DNA from: an uncultured Candidatus Planktophila sp.
Lineage (GTDB): Bacteria > Actinomycetota > Actinomycetes > Nanopelagicales > Nanopelagicaceae
Assembly (NCBI GenBank): GCA_937975715.1
Contig: CALJUA010000141.1
Span: 1-13,560 of the forward strand
Length of the DNA: 13,560 nt
Direction: 5' to 3'
Position 1 is the first letter of the stretch, and each line of letters opens with the position of its first letter. The translations under genes and the position numbers were made by a program. Below are positions 1 to 5,563 of the stretch, in pieces. Under the pieces are notes generated by a model that had not been told where the DNA came from, made no database searches, and saw only the letters and a program-made list of their open reading frames with translations.

Positions 1-275
1 AGCCAGCACTTCTCTTCGGCGGCACAATTCTGGGAGTCTTAATCCAGACCCTCACGGTCGCGATTCTTGTGACATCGCTTCAGAGCGGTAATGACAATTT
101 CGGAATCGTGGATGGTGCTGGTGTTGGCTTTGCAGTCGGCGTGGGTATCGCTGCATTTGCTTCACTTTCACACCGACTCTTCGGTGGCGACAGCCTTAAA
201 GTCTGGGTGATTGAGACAGCAAATGATGCAATCAACCTGACAATTGCGGGCGCAATCATCGCCTACTTCAACTAA
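1..275 (+). CDS. DUF1761 family membrane protein, 3' part only
   Basis: The reading frame is open from the window edge (first full codon at position 3) to a TAA at 273-275, so the start lies outside. About 90 residues are visible. They form hydrophobic segments (TILGVLIQTLTVAILVTSL, then a Gly/Ala-rich segment) and end in HRLFGGDSLKVWVIETANDA followed by a final hydrophobic helix. A loop of the form 'LFEGRSLKLFLIN' before the last helix is typical of DUF1761 proteins, small membrane proteins of unknown function. The next gene begins 10 bases after the stop, so the two are probably cotranscribed. The family call is from memory of the C-terminal pattern; function is unknown. Confidence 0.7.
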   Translation, partial: PALLFGGTILGVLIQTLTVAILVTSLQSGNDNFGIVDGAGVGFAVGVGIAAFASLSHRLFGGDSLKVWVIETANDAINLTIAGAIIAYFN

Positions 276-285
276 GGAAAACTTT

Positions 286-651
286 ATGCTGAACGAGTAC
301 GAGCAAGAGGCGAAAGAACGCTGGGGCGACACAGATGCCTACAAACAGTCCACTGCCCGCACTTCGAAATACACAAAGGCTGATTTTGCTGCAGCGAAAG
401 TTGATCAAGAGGCTGCGACAGAGCTATTTGTAACTGCATTCGGTAATAGCTATCCCGTTACATCGCAACAAGCTCAGTCTGCAGTTGTGGCACATCGTGC
501 TGCAATTTCGAAGTGGTTCTACGAGTGCTCAGTTGAAATGCAGAAGAATCTTGCAGTGATGTATATCGAAGATCTTCGATTTAAGGCTTATTACGATGGA
601 CGAGTCAGGGGACTGGCGCAATATGTCCACGATGCCATCATGGCTCAATAA
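286..651 (+). CDS. Stand-alone TipAS-domain protein
   Basis: This 121-residue protein matches the TipAS antibiotic-recognition domain, the ligand-binding half of MerR-family TipA regulators. Visible hallmarks in order are KERWGDTDAYKQS near the N-terminus, a KYTKADF segment, AHRAAISKWFYECSVEM in the middle, and YIEDLRFKAYYD...GLAQYVHDAI at the end. There is no MerR helix-turn-helix, so it cannot be a complete TipA regulator. It may bind a hydrophobic ligand, sequester a drug, or act as a stress protein. The ATG at 286 is chosen because an AAGGA ribosome-binding site lies 7 bases upstream; an upstream in-frame start at 244 lies inside the preceding gene. An MFS exporter starts within its 3' end, suggesting coupled expression. 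A second TipAS-domain gene lies at 4856-5188. Confidence 0.85.
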   Translation: MLNEYEQEAKERWGDTDAYKQSTARTSKYTKADFAAAKVDQEAATELFVTAFGNSYPVTSQQAQSAVVAHRAAISKWFYECSVEMQKNLAVMYIEDLRFKAYYDGRVRGLAQYVHDAIMAQ

Positions 652-1837
652 GGTTATTCACGAAGACCCGATTATCCGTAAGGTTTCACTTGCTTCTTTG
701 ATTGATCGCTTTGGCAATGGCCTTCTCATCTCTGTCTTAGTCATTTACTTCTCATTTACCGTGGGACTCGGCCCTCATAAGACAGCTCTTGCACTAGCTA
801 TTGGGGCTGCAGCGGGATTGATTTGCACAATTCCTGCAGGTCACCTAGTCGATAGAGTCGGGCAGCGACCTGTCGTAGTGATTTCAATGATCATAAATGG
901 TCTAGCAATTTTGGCTCTTGCATTCGTTCAAACTTTTCCGATGCTGACCTTATGTTTCGCGATTGATTCGATTGCAAATGTATTCAGTCGAAATTCGCAG
1001 CAGACCTTGATTGCACGTGTGGGAGATTCACGTACTAACCCTCGCAATCGCGCCTATACACGTTCAATTAATAACTTAGGAATCGGCTTAGGTAGCCTTG
1101 GGGCAGGTATTGCGCTCTCAATTAACTCAGAATTCGGCTACAAAGTTGCAATCGTGCTTGATGCAGTTACCTTTCTTATCGGGGCTTATATTTACACGCG
1201 AGTGCCCCACTTTCCGGCAACTCTTCAGGATCGCGAGAAGTTTGATTGGAGCATTTTTAAGGATGGTCGCTACATGGCGGCAACTGCAATGGCAGCAGTA
1301 ACCAATATCCAATTCGTAGTTCAAAATGTTGGAATTCCTATTTGGATTGTGCGCTACACAGATGCGCCCCGTTGGTGGGTCTCAGCCATGCTTATCTTCA
1401 ATACTGCAGCGGTTGTTCTCTTTCAAATGCGAGTCAGCAAGCGCACAAAACCTCTCAAAGAATCTGCTAATCAGTACTTCTTTACCGGAGTGCTACTTGC
1501 GGGCGCCTGTCTTCTCTATGCTTTCGCTGAAGGGCCTTCAGTGAGATTAGCATCCGTTATCTTCCTCGTCGGAATGGTTCTGCACGTCACAGCAGAATTA
1601 ATAATCTCCATGATCCATTGGCAGATTTCATTTGATCTAGCTGATGAATCTCGACAAGGCGCTTATTACGGCATCTGGACTTTAGGAAATGGCCTGAGTG
1701 AAATCGCCGGTCCAGTCGTAGTTACCTACGCGCTTGTGTCTCTCGGCAAGCCCGGATGGGCGCTTTTAGCTGCAATGTTTATGGCTAATTCACTTCTCTT
1801 CCGTTCAATCGTGCTGCGCCCACGAGTACAGAGCTAG
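623..1837 (+). CDS. Major facilitator superfamily transporter
   Basis: A 404-residue integral membrane protein with roughly 11-12 hydrophobic helices by eye, the usual MFS size. The loop after the second helix carries an MFS motif A variant, GHLVDRVGQRPVVV (about residues 73-86). The first helix follows a short basic N-terminus (VIHEDPIIRKVSLASLIDRF). It is most likely a proton-coupled exporter of the multidrug type; the substrate cannot be read from sequence. The ATG at 623 is preferred because an AGGGGA-like site precedes it; ATGs at 596 and 632 are alternatives. It overlaps the TipAS gene by 29 bases, so translation is probably coupled. Pairing a ligand-binding TipAS domain with an exporter suggests drug or metabolite efflux, which is inference. 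Confidence 0.85.
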   Translation: MSTMPSWLNKVIHEDPIIRKVSLASLIDRFGNGLLISVLVIYFSFTVGLGPHKTALALAIGAAAGLICTIPAGHLVDRVGQRPVVVISMIINGLAILALAFVQTFPMLTLCFAIDSIANVFSRNSQQTLIARVGDSRTNPRNRAYTRSINNLGIGLGSLGAGIALSINSEFGYKVAIVLDAVTFLIGAYIYTRVPHFPATLQDREKFDWSIFKDGRYMAATAMAAVTNIQFVVQNVGIPIWIVRYTDAPRWWVSAMLIFNTAAVVLFQMRVSKRTKPLKESANQYFFTGVLLAGACLLYAFAEGPSVRLASVIFLVGMVLHVTAELIISMIHWQISFDLADESRQGAYYGIWTLGNGLSEIAGPVVVTYALVSLGKPGWALLAAMFMANSLLFRSIVLRPRVQS

Positions 1838-1935
1838 CACTCTCCATTTCAGGCAAGTTCACAATCACTTGAGCTTTAGTAGTCGGATTCTTTCTTTCGA
1901 AGGTACCCTTAAGAGAGAATTCAAGGGAGTAGAAA

Positions 1936-2193
1936 ATGAAACTTAGTTCAGAACAAGTAGGCGCCAAACTGACCGTTAATCTGGATGATGTGAAGGACAA
2001 AGATGCAATCATTGAAACGATTGCTGGCTGTGCGGATGGCAGTTGCGCATGTTCTACCGATGAATATCAGAAGGTAGAGACGATGCAGATTGTCCCTGGG
2101 CCAAATTCCATCCAGCTCAATATTGAAGTGAAGCCAGGAGAAGTTATTGATCCCAATTGCATTTCAGAATGCCTGGATCCTGCACTTCAGTAA
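1936..2193 (+). CDS. Small five-cysteine protein, unknown function
   Basis: An 85-residue acidic protein preceded by a clear AAGGGA ribosome-binding site 7 bases upstream of the ATG. It has no signal peptide or membrane segment. Five cysteines sit at residues 32, 37, 39, 75 and 79, the first three as C-x4-C-x-C within GCADGSCACS and the last two as C-x3-C. Two clusters like this could bind a metal or an Fe-S cluster, or form disulfides. I do not recognise the family. It stands alone after a 98-base gap from the MFS gene and is convergent with the next gene, the two stop codons lying about 10 bases apart. Confidence 0.65.
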   Translation: MKLSSEQVGAKLTVNLDDVKDKDAIIETIAGCADGSCACSTDEYQKVETMQIVPGPNSIQLNIEVKPGEVIDPNCISECLDPALQ

Positions 2194-2202
2194 AATAAGT
2201 CG

Positions 2203-2601
2203 TTAAGAGCTAACGTCTGCAACTTTCTCCCACATTTTTGCCATGATCCACCACTGTCCATCGAGAAATACGATGTTGAGATAGTCCTGCATGACCCCAC
2301 CAAACATTTCAAGTTGTGGCTTAACCCATGCAAGGGTGGATGAGACTTGATCGAAATCCAGAACCATGTCGCGACGTGCATTCCCGAGTTCAGAAGGGGA
2401 CTGCCGGTTTGCTACGGCTTCTCGATAAATATCGTAAGGACGAAGGGAGAGCTCGCCAGTTTGCGTTGAGTAGAGGGCGCAATTCTTATGGAAGACCTTG
2501 TCGAAAAGTTCCATATTCTGAAAGTGCATTACATCAAAGTAGTCATCCATCAGTTTGATGATTGCTGGGTCTTTGATATCTACCAATGAATAGTCAGCCA
2601 T
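2203..2601 (-). CDS. NTF2-like (lumazine-binding-like) protein
   Basis: A 132-residue protein starting MADYSLVDIKDPAIIKLMDD. The pattern is that of the NTF2-like / SnoaL-like superfamily: an N-terminal helix (YFDVMHFQNMELFDKVFHKN), then alternating strands, with a WIMAKMWEKVAD end typical of the last strand of putative lumazine-binding proteins. Such proteins form cone-shaped pockets and can be small enzymes or binding proteins; the activity is unknown. The start at 2601 is chosen because it is 10 bases after the VOC stop. A longer in-frame opening runs back through the VOC gene and is not credible as coding. It is the last gene of a five-gene - strand set. Confidence 0.7.
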   Translation of the reverse strand: MADYSLVDIKDPAIIKLMDDYFDVMHFQNMELFDKVFHKNCALYSTQTGELSLRPYDIYREAVANRQSPSELGNARRDMVLDFDQVSSTLAWVKPQLEMFGGVMQDYLNIVFLDGQWWIMAKMWEKVADVSS

Positions 2602-2611
2602 AATGATGAGC

Positions 2612-3010
2612 CTACTGAACGTGGGCTGGATCCATCCAGAAGAGATCCCAGAGATGGCCGTCGAGGTCCTCGAAGCTCCAGCTGTACATGAAACCGATGT
2701 CCTCTGGCTCATTAATTTTTCGCGCGCCGGCTGCATGGGCAGTTGAGGCAATGCGTGTGACTTCTTCCTTCGATTCGCATGAGAGCGAGATGATGACCTC
2801 AGTAGATTTCCGGTCTGCGATTGGCTTATCGATGAAGCCTTTGAACTTGGCTTCTTCACAGAGCATCACATAGATAGTTGGACTCACGATCATGCACGTG
2901 GAATCTTCGGCCGTGAACTGAGCGTTAAAGGTAAAACCTAGTTTGGTAAAGAACTCAACTGAGCGTTGCAGGTTCTGAATCGACATATTAAGAAAGATTG
3001 AATTAATCAT
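2612..3010 (-). CDS. VOC family (glyoxalase/bleomycin-resistance fold) protein
   Basis: A 132-residue protein of vicinal-oxygen-chelate type. The N-terminus INSIFLNMSIQNLQRSVEFF is the first beta-alpha unit, and YSWSFEDLDGHLWDLFWMDP is the classic C-terminal 'FxDPDGHxWE' motif in variant form. Family members range from glyoxalases and dioxygenases to antibiotic-binding proteins. The first metal ligand expected near the N-terminus (often His) is not obvious here, so it may bind rather than catalyse, or belong to a subfamily with different ligands. It starts 3 bases after the stop of the YjdM-like gene, so coupled translation is likely. Confidence 0.85.
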   Translation of the reverse strand: MINSIFLNMSIQNLQRSVEFFTKLGFTFNAQFTAEDSTCMIVSPTIYVMLCEEAKFKGFIDKPIADRKSTEVIISLSCESKEEVTRIASTAHAAGARKINEPEDIGFMYSWSFEDLDGHLWDLFWMDPAHVQ

Positions 3011-3013
3011 TCG

Positions 3014-3358
3014 CTATGCCTTCTTTACGATGCTGGATTTAAGGTTCATTGGGCCGAAGCCATCTACTTTCGCTTCAATATCGTGATCGCCAGGACCATC
3101 TACGAGGCGAATGCCGCGCACCTTGGTGCCAACCTTCAAAGTGTTAGAGCTGCCTTTAACTTTCATATCTTTAACGATAGTGACGTCATCGCCATCAGCC
3201 AAGATATTTCCTGAGGCATCTTTAATTACTCGAATGGTCTCAACCTCAACATCATTGGGGTTCCACTCGTGTGCACATTCAGGACAAACCAGAAGCTCAC
3301 CCATCTCATACGAGTATTCCGATTTGCATTCAGGGCATGGAGGAAGTTGATTGCTCAT
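3014..3358 (-). CDS. YjdM/PhnA-like zinc-ribbon protein
   Basis: This 114-residue protein is about the length of E. coli YjdM (PhnA). Residues 8-28 form a CPEC...CPEC zinc ribbon (Cys 8, 11, 25, 28). The rest is the small beta-barrel domain with the signatures VIKDASGNILADGDDVTIVK, GTKVRGIRLV and a KSSIVKKA end. The family was named from a phosphonate operon, but no direct role in phosphonate breakdown is established and no phn genes are near. It is the third gene in a tight - strand set with VOC, DUF2200 and YciI-like proteins. Family assignment is firm; function is uncertain. Confidence 0.88.
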   Translation of the reverse strand: MSNQLPPCPECKSEYSYEMGELLVCPECAHEWNPNDVEVETIRVIKDASGNILADGDDVTIVKDMKVKGSSNTLKVGTKVRGIRLVDGPGDHDIEAKVDGFGPMNLKSSIVKKA

Positions 3359-3375
3359 GAAGCAAGTTTAACGGG

Positions 3376-3720
3376 TTACTTACGGAGTATTTTCTCCATC
3401 GAGCGACCCTTAGCTAGTTCATCGACCAATTTGTCTGAAAAACGGATTTTCTTCATCAGCGGATCTTCAATTTCCTGGATTTTCACTCCGCAAATAGTTC
3501 CGGTAATGAGGTCTGCATTGTCATGCAACTCTGCCTGTTTGAAGAATTCCCGGAATGAAGTTTTAGATTCCAGGAGCTTTTTTAACTTCTTTGAATCAAA
3601 ACCCGTGAGCCAATGAATTACTTCTTGAAGCTCCGCTTCAGTTCTACCCTTCTTTACAACTTTGTTGATGTAATGAGGATAGACGTCGGCAACTGTCATT
3701 TCGTAAACTTTATGAGTCAT
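3376..3720 (-). CDS. DUF2200 family protein
   Basis: A 114-residue protein with the hallmark opening HKVYEMTVADVYPHYINKVVKKGRT followed by VIHWLTGFD, and the later segment ICGVKIQEIEDPLMKKIRFSDKLVDELAKG. These match the DUF2200 family, short cytosolic proteins of unknown function common in bacteria. It starts 5 bases after the stop of the YciI-like gene and ends 17 bases before the YjdM-like gene, so it belongs to the same transcript. No catalytic motif can be pointed out. Confidence 0.8.
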   Translation of the reverse strand: MTHKVYEMTVADVYPHYINKVVKKGRTEAELQEVIHWLTGFDSKKLKKLLESKTSFREFFKQAELHDNADLITGTICGVKIQEIEDPLMKKIRFSDKLVDELAKGRSMEKILRK

Positions 3721-3725
3721 TGGTG

Positions 3726-4058
3726 TCAGCCCTTGAATTTACGAATCTCTTGAGGCCAACCACAGGCAACGGCAATTTTGGAACCCCAGTGCTTGGCCTC
3801 TTCATCAGATTCAACTTCAACAATAGTCATTCCGCCAAGGAATTCTCCGCTTGTTGTAATAGGTGCCGTGATATCGCCTGTTTCAACCGCGCCGAAAGCT
3901 TCTTCAATCTCTTCAACGAGACCACCAGCGAATACCAATACGCCGGCATCTTTCATCTCTGCAACGACTGCACGTGCGAGAGGACCACGAGTTCCGAACC
4001 ACTCGGCAGGATGATCTCCGACCCACTGCTGATTAAAGTAAATAATGTATTTCGCCAT
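3726..4058 (-). CDS. YciI-like (DGPF-type) protein
   Basis: A 110-residue protein with the ferredoxin-like pattern of YCII-related proteins: AKYIIYFNQQW as first strand, a helix (RAVVAEMKDAGVLVFAGGL), then PITTSGEFLGGMTIVEVESDEEAKHW and a final strand. Members are small enzymes or binding proteins, sometimes linked to sigma factors; no sigma gene is visible here. It is the first gene of the five-gene - strand set. A TACAAT hexamer ends 6 bases before its ATG, suggesting a leaderless or near-leaderless message. Confidence 0.75.
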   Translation of the reverse strand: MAKYIIYFNQQWVGDHPAEWFGTRGPLARAVVAEMKDAGVLVFAGGLVEEIEEAFGAVETGDITAPITTSGEFLGGMTIVEVESDEEAKHWGSKIAVACGWPQEIRKFKG

Positions 4059-4064
4059 TCGATA

Positions 4065-4070
4065 ATTGTA
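4065..4070 (-). promoter_or_regulatory. Candidate -10 box of the five-gene - strand operon
   Basis: On the - strand the hexamer TACAAT lies 6 bases before the ATG of the YciI-like gene. That places transcription start on or next to the start codon, an arrangement common in actinobacteria. No convincing -35 box is seen. A very similar arrangement (TACAAA, 6 bases, ATG) precedes the TipAS gene at 5188. Confidence 0.4.
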
Positions 4071-4098
4071 ATCAAGGAATTCAAATAGTTCGAAAATG

Positions 4099-4128
4099 AG
4101 AAGGACCCCGATTTCTCGAGGCCCTTCT
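4099..4128 (-). terminator. Hairpin downstream of the tRNA gene
   Basis: An imperfect inverted repeat: AGAAGG pairs with CCTTCT, with inner pairs (CC/GG and CGA/TCG) around a TTTC loop. On the - strand it lies about 65 bases after the tRNA 3' end and is followed by CATTTTCG, a modest T-run. It probably separates the tRNA transcript from the YciI-led operon. Confidence 0.5.
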
Positions 4129-4191
4129 GTGCAAAGTTGAATCTTTCCTTTTGACCATTACCAACAGATCGAATCGAAGCAACTAAGACTG

Positions 4192-4266
4192 TGGTGGAGG
4201 CGACGGGGATTGAACCCGCACCGGTGGTTTGGTAAACAACCAGGCTGCCGATTACAACACGCCCCC
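4192..4266 (-). tRNA. tRNA gene with irregular anticodon arm (isotype uncertain)
   Basis: On the - strand a 7-bp acceptor stem (GGGGGCG with CGCCTCC, one G-T pair) is followed by A and an encoded CCA. The T arm is perfect (GCGGG, loop TTCAATC, CCCGT). The D region contains AATCGGCA. The middle does not fold cleanly. One reading has a perfect 5-bp anticodon stem TGGTT/AACCA but an 8-base loop (GTTTACCA) and a shortened D arm. Another keeps all arm lengths, with loop TTACCAA (anticodon ACC), but has mismatches in the D and anticodon stems. Depending on register the anticodon could be UUA, UAC or ACC. I therefore leave the amino acid open. It could be functional, decaying, or a tRNA-like remnant. 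Confidence 0.6.
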
Positions 4267-4350
4267 AACACGGAGGCGAAGTTACGTAAATTGGAAAGCT
4301 CAAAACGAAGATCAAGCTGCTGTTGTGGACAAGCTAGGCATGTGGAAAGC

Positions 4351-4394
4351 AAAAGGGAGCTGGCGTAATGCCAACTCCCAATTACTACCAAACC
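4351..4394. repeat. Intergenic repeat, copy A
   Basis: A 44-base unit that recurs exactly 90 bases downstream (4441-4484). The first nine bases and the last 26 are identical, and the differences fall in the upper part of the hairpin. Its right end, TACCAAACCACCG (4386-4398), is the exact inverse of 4222-4234 inside the tRNA anticodon arm. Confidence 0.8.
4355..4379 (-). terminator. Terminator-like hairpin in repeat copy A
   Basis: GGGAG pairs with CTCCC and TGGC with GCCA around a 5-base loop, with one mismatch. Read on the - strand the stem is followed by TTTTGCTTT, a Rho-independent terminator pattern. It follows copy B, so the DUF1905 transcript meets two terminators in a row. Confidence 0.55.
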
Positions 4395-4440
4395 ACCGTG
4401 CTGGAATTATTACATAAAGAATCAACTCTGACTAGAAAGT

Positions 4441-4484
4441 AAAAGGGAGTCAGCAATTTGCCAACTCCCAATTACTACCAAACC
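4441..4484. repeat. Intergenic repeat, copy B
   Basis: Second copy of the 44-base unit at 4351-4394, same length and orientation. The hairpin bases that differ from copy A still allow pairing (GGGAGT with ACTCCC, GCAA with TTGC). This suggests the fold is kept rather than only the sequence. Confidence 0.8.
4445..4469 (-). terminator. Terminator of the TipAS-DUF1905 pair
   Basis: GGGAGT/ACTCCC and GCAA/TTGC stems; on the - strand they are followed by TTTTACTTTC. It lies about 65 bases past the DUF1905 stop and is the natural end of that transcript. Confidence 0.6.
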
Positions 4485-4532
4485 GTTGCAATCAATGCAT
4501 TTCTTAAAAAAGAAATACTTTAAGTTCATATT

Positions 4533-4853
4533 TCAAGGGAAACGAGATCGGTGAATCCGTAGAAACTGAATTCGAACTTTTACTAAGTCACCTAGATCGA
4601 GATTCAATTGTTCTCTAACCGCCTTCCTTAATGGAAGAAGATACGTGCCATCTTTAGGAATTAACGCGGTATAGAACTCTGTCTCTTTGATTGTTACATC
4701 GCTGGGAATTACACCCCAGCCATAGGAAACTTGCCTTGAGATTTCATGAATTAACATCGCTTCTTTTTCTGGAACTTTGGTAAAGAAGAACGGTGCAGGG
4801 CCTCTCCAATGAATTACTTCGGATTCAAAGGAAATCTCAAGTAATTGGCCCAC
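4533..4853 (-). CDS. DUF1905 family protein
   Basis: A 106-residue protein with the DUF1905 signature: VIHWRGPAPFFFTKVPEKEA near the N-terminus, SYGWGVIPSDVTIKETEFYT in the middle, and DGTYLLPLRKAVREQLNLDLGDLVKVRI near the end. The family is a small beta-barrel-like domain of unknown biochemical role, often found alone or fused to YdeI-type domains. The start is GTG at 4853, 2 bases after the TAA of the TipAS gene, so translation is probably coupled. Two terminator-like repeats follow. Confidence 0.85.
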   Translation of the reverse strand: MGQLLEISFESEVIHWRGPAPFFFTKVPEKEAMLIHEISRQVSYGWGVIPSDVTIKETEFYTALIPKDGTYLLPLRKAVREQLNLDLGDLVKVRIQFLRIHRSRFP

Positions 4854-4855
4854 TC

Positions 4856-5188
4856 TTAGAGGTTGCTATCTGCCCAGATACATACAGCGTCGTAATGAAA
4901 TTTGCCGAGACCTTTTGCAATATCTTCATAGTGATCCCGATATGGGGAAGGAAGGATGTAGCTCATAGCAAGTGACTTGTACGCCTCTTTTGTCGGCTTC
5001 CAAAATTGCAAAATAAATTCATAGTGCTGTTTTACCAATGCCTGAACACTTTCATCACTGGCGCTGATTCCTTCCGCCAGCTTCTTCGCAAATTCGTCAG
5101 TCAGTGCCCCAAAATCTTCCGTGAACTTTTGAGTCTCTTCTTTGGTGTGCTTGTTCTGATATTGCTCAGAGTGAATGCCAAATCTCAT
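4856..5188 (-). CDS. Second stand-alone TipAS-domain protein
   Basis: A 110-residue protein starting MRFGIHSEQYQNKHTKEETQ. TipAS-type features are the early acidic helix, the central VKQHYEFILQFWKPTKEAYKSLAMSYI segment, and the closing GLGKFHYDAVCIWAD. It lacks a DNA-binding domain and differs from the 286-651 protein in having FWKPTKEAY where that one has WFYECSVEM. The ATG at 5188 is chosen because TACAAA lies 6 bases upstream. A longer opening to 5233 would run through the attachment repeat and is unlikely. The island boundary is only 14 bases upstream of this start, so its -35 region now belongs to the repeat or island. Confidence 0.8.
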   Translation of the reverse strand: MRFGIHSEQYQNKHTKEETQKFTEDFGALTDEFAKKLAEGISASDESVQALVKQHYEFILQFWKPTKEAYKSLAMSYILPSPYRDHYEDIAKGLGKFHYDAVCIWADSNL

Positions 5189-5194
5189 GCACCA

Positions 5195-5200
5195 TTTGTA
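5195..5200 (-). promoter_or_regulatory. Candidate -10 box of the TipAS-DUF1905 pair
   Basis: TACAAA on the - strand, 6 bases before the ATG at 5188, mirrors the TACAAT-6-ATG arrangement of the YciI-like gene. Any -35 element would fall inside the 21-bp repeat at 5203-5223, so integration or excision could alter this promoter. Confidence 0.3.
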
Positions 5201-5202
5201 GC

Positions 5203-5223
5203 AGAAGAGTCGCCCTATAAGCC
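5203..5223. repeat. Left copy of 21-bp direct repeat (putative att site)
   Basis: Identical over all 21 bases to 13491-13511, with flanks differing on both sides. On the - strand it contains GGCTTATAGGGCGACTC, which resembles the conserved 3' tail of bacterial RNase P RNA. To its left lies chromosomal-type sequence (TipAS gene), to its right a cut ArsR gene. Confidence 0.85.
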
Positions 5224-5327
5224 ACCATCTCAAGCTACTAGTGGAAGCCGGATTGCTAGATCGGACTCAAAGAGGCAAGTGGGCATTTTATTCTTTGACC
5301 ACAGACGCAAGAAAGCTACTAAAATAG
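5223..5327 (+). pseudogene. C-terminal remnant of an ArsR-family regulator
   Basis: Frame 5223-5325 encodes HHLKLLVEAGLLDRTQRG followed by KWAFYSLTTDARKLLK and a TAG. This is the second half of an ArsR/SmtB winged helix: the recognition helix (normally SQPTVSHHLKLL), the beta-wing RGKWAFYSL, and the end. The frame is open only back to a TAG at 5199-5201 and has no start codon. The 21-bp repeat ends exactly in the recognition helix, adding RPIS where family members have QPTVS. About two thirds of the protein is missing. ArsR proteins control metal-efflux genes, so this may once have regulated the island; no other regulator is visible. Confidence 0.75.
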
Positions 5328-5563
5328 AAAATCTCAATCAACTCATCGTTGAAGTGGTGGGACTACATCACCAGATTCAAAAGTTGTTTGTATGGCAACT
5401 TTTGTCGACGTTTTGGGCCACTTGTTCAAATGGATATAAAAGTTCTAATTCCGGACGTGCTCCTAGTGAAGTTCTTCACGTCACACCTGAGAATCCCGTG
5501 TGTATTTTCCAAGTATTAGAGACACGCCCGTGATGCCATGGGATTACCTGGTAACTTTGGGAC
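5328..5563. other. Gap without a recognisable gene
   Basis: Reading frames here (one open on the + strand through 5533, and a short ATG frame at 5430) give no recognisable protein. It may be decayed sequence plus the promoter region of the copper genes. The only structure I can point to is a palindrome at 5544-5554. Confidence 0.5.
5544..5554. promoter_or_regulatory. Perfect 11-bp palindrome, possible operator
   Basis: TTACCTGGTAA, two 5-base arms around one base, lies 9 bases before the first start codon of the island's gene set. A symmetrical site in this position could bind a repressor such as a metal sensor, but it matches no operator I can name with confidence. Confidence 0.25.

Noticed and set aside
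2602..2859. N-terminal extension of the NTF2-like gene
   Set aside because: It runs through the VOC gene in another frame with low-complexity Ser/Arg content; the ATG at 2601 fits the operon spacing.
4323..4332. TTGTGGACAA, a DnaA-box-like site
   Set aside because: A single copy in an intergenic gap with no AT-rich unwinding region or other boxes; not an origin.
4499..4516. AT-rich hairpin ATTTCTT/AAGAAAT
   Set aside because: It is short and AT-only and lies between the DUF1905 stop and a better terminator; probably chance.
5006..5533. Long open + strand frame
   Set aside because: Its first half is antisense to the TipAS gene and crosses the attachment repeat; the ArsR match is in a different frame and the rest matches nothing.
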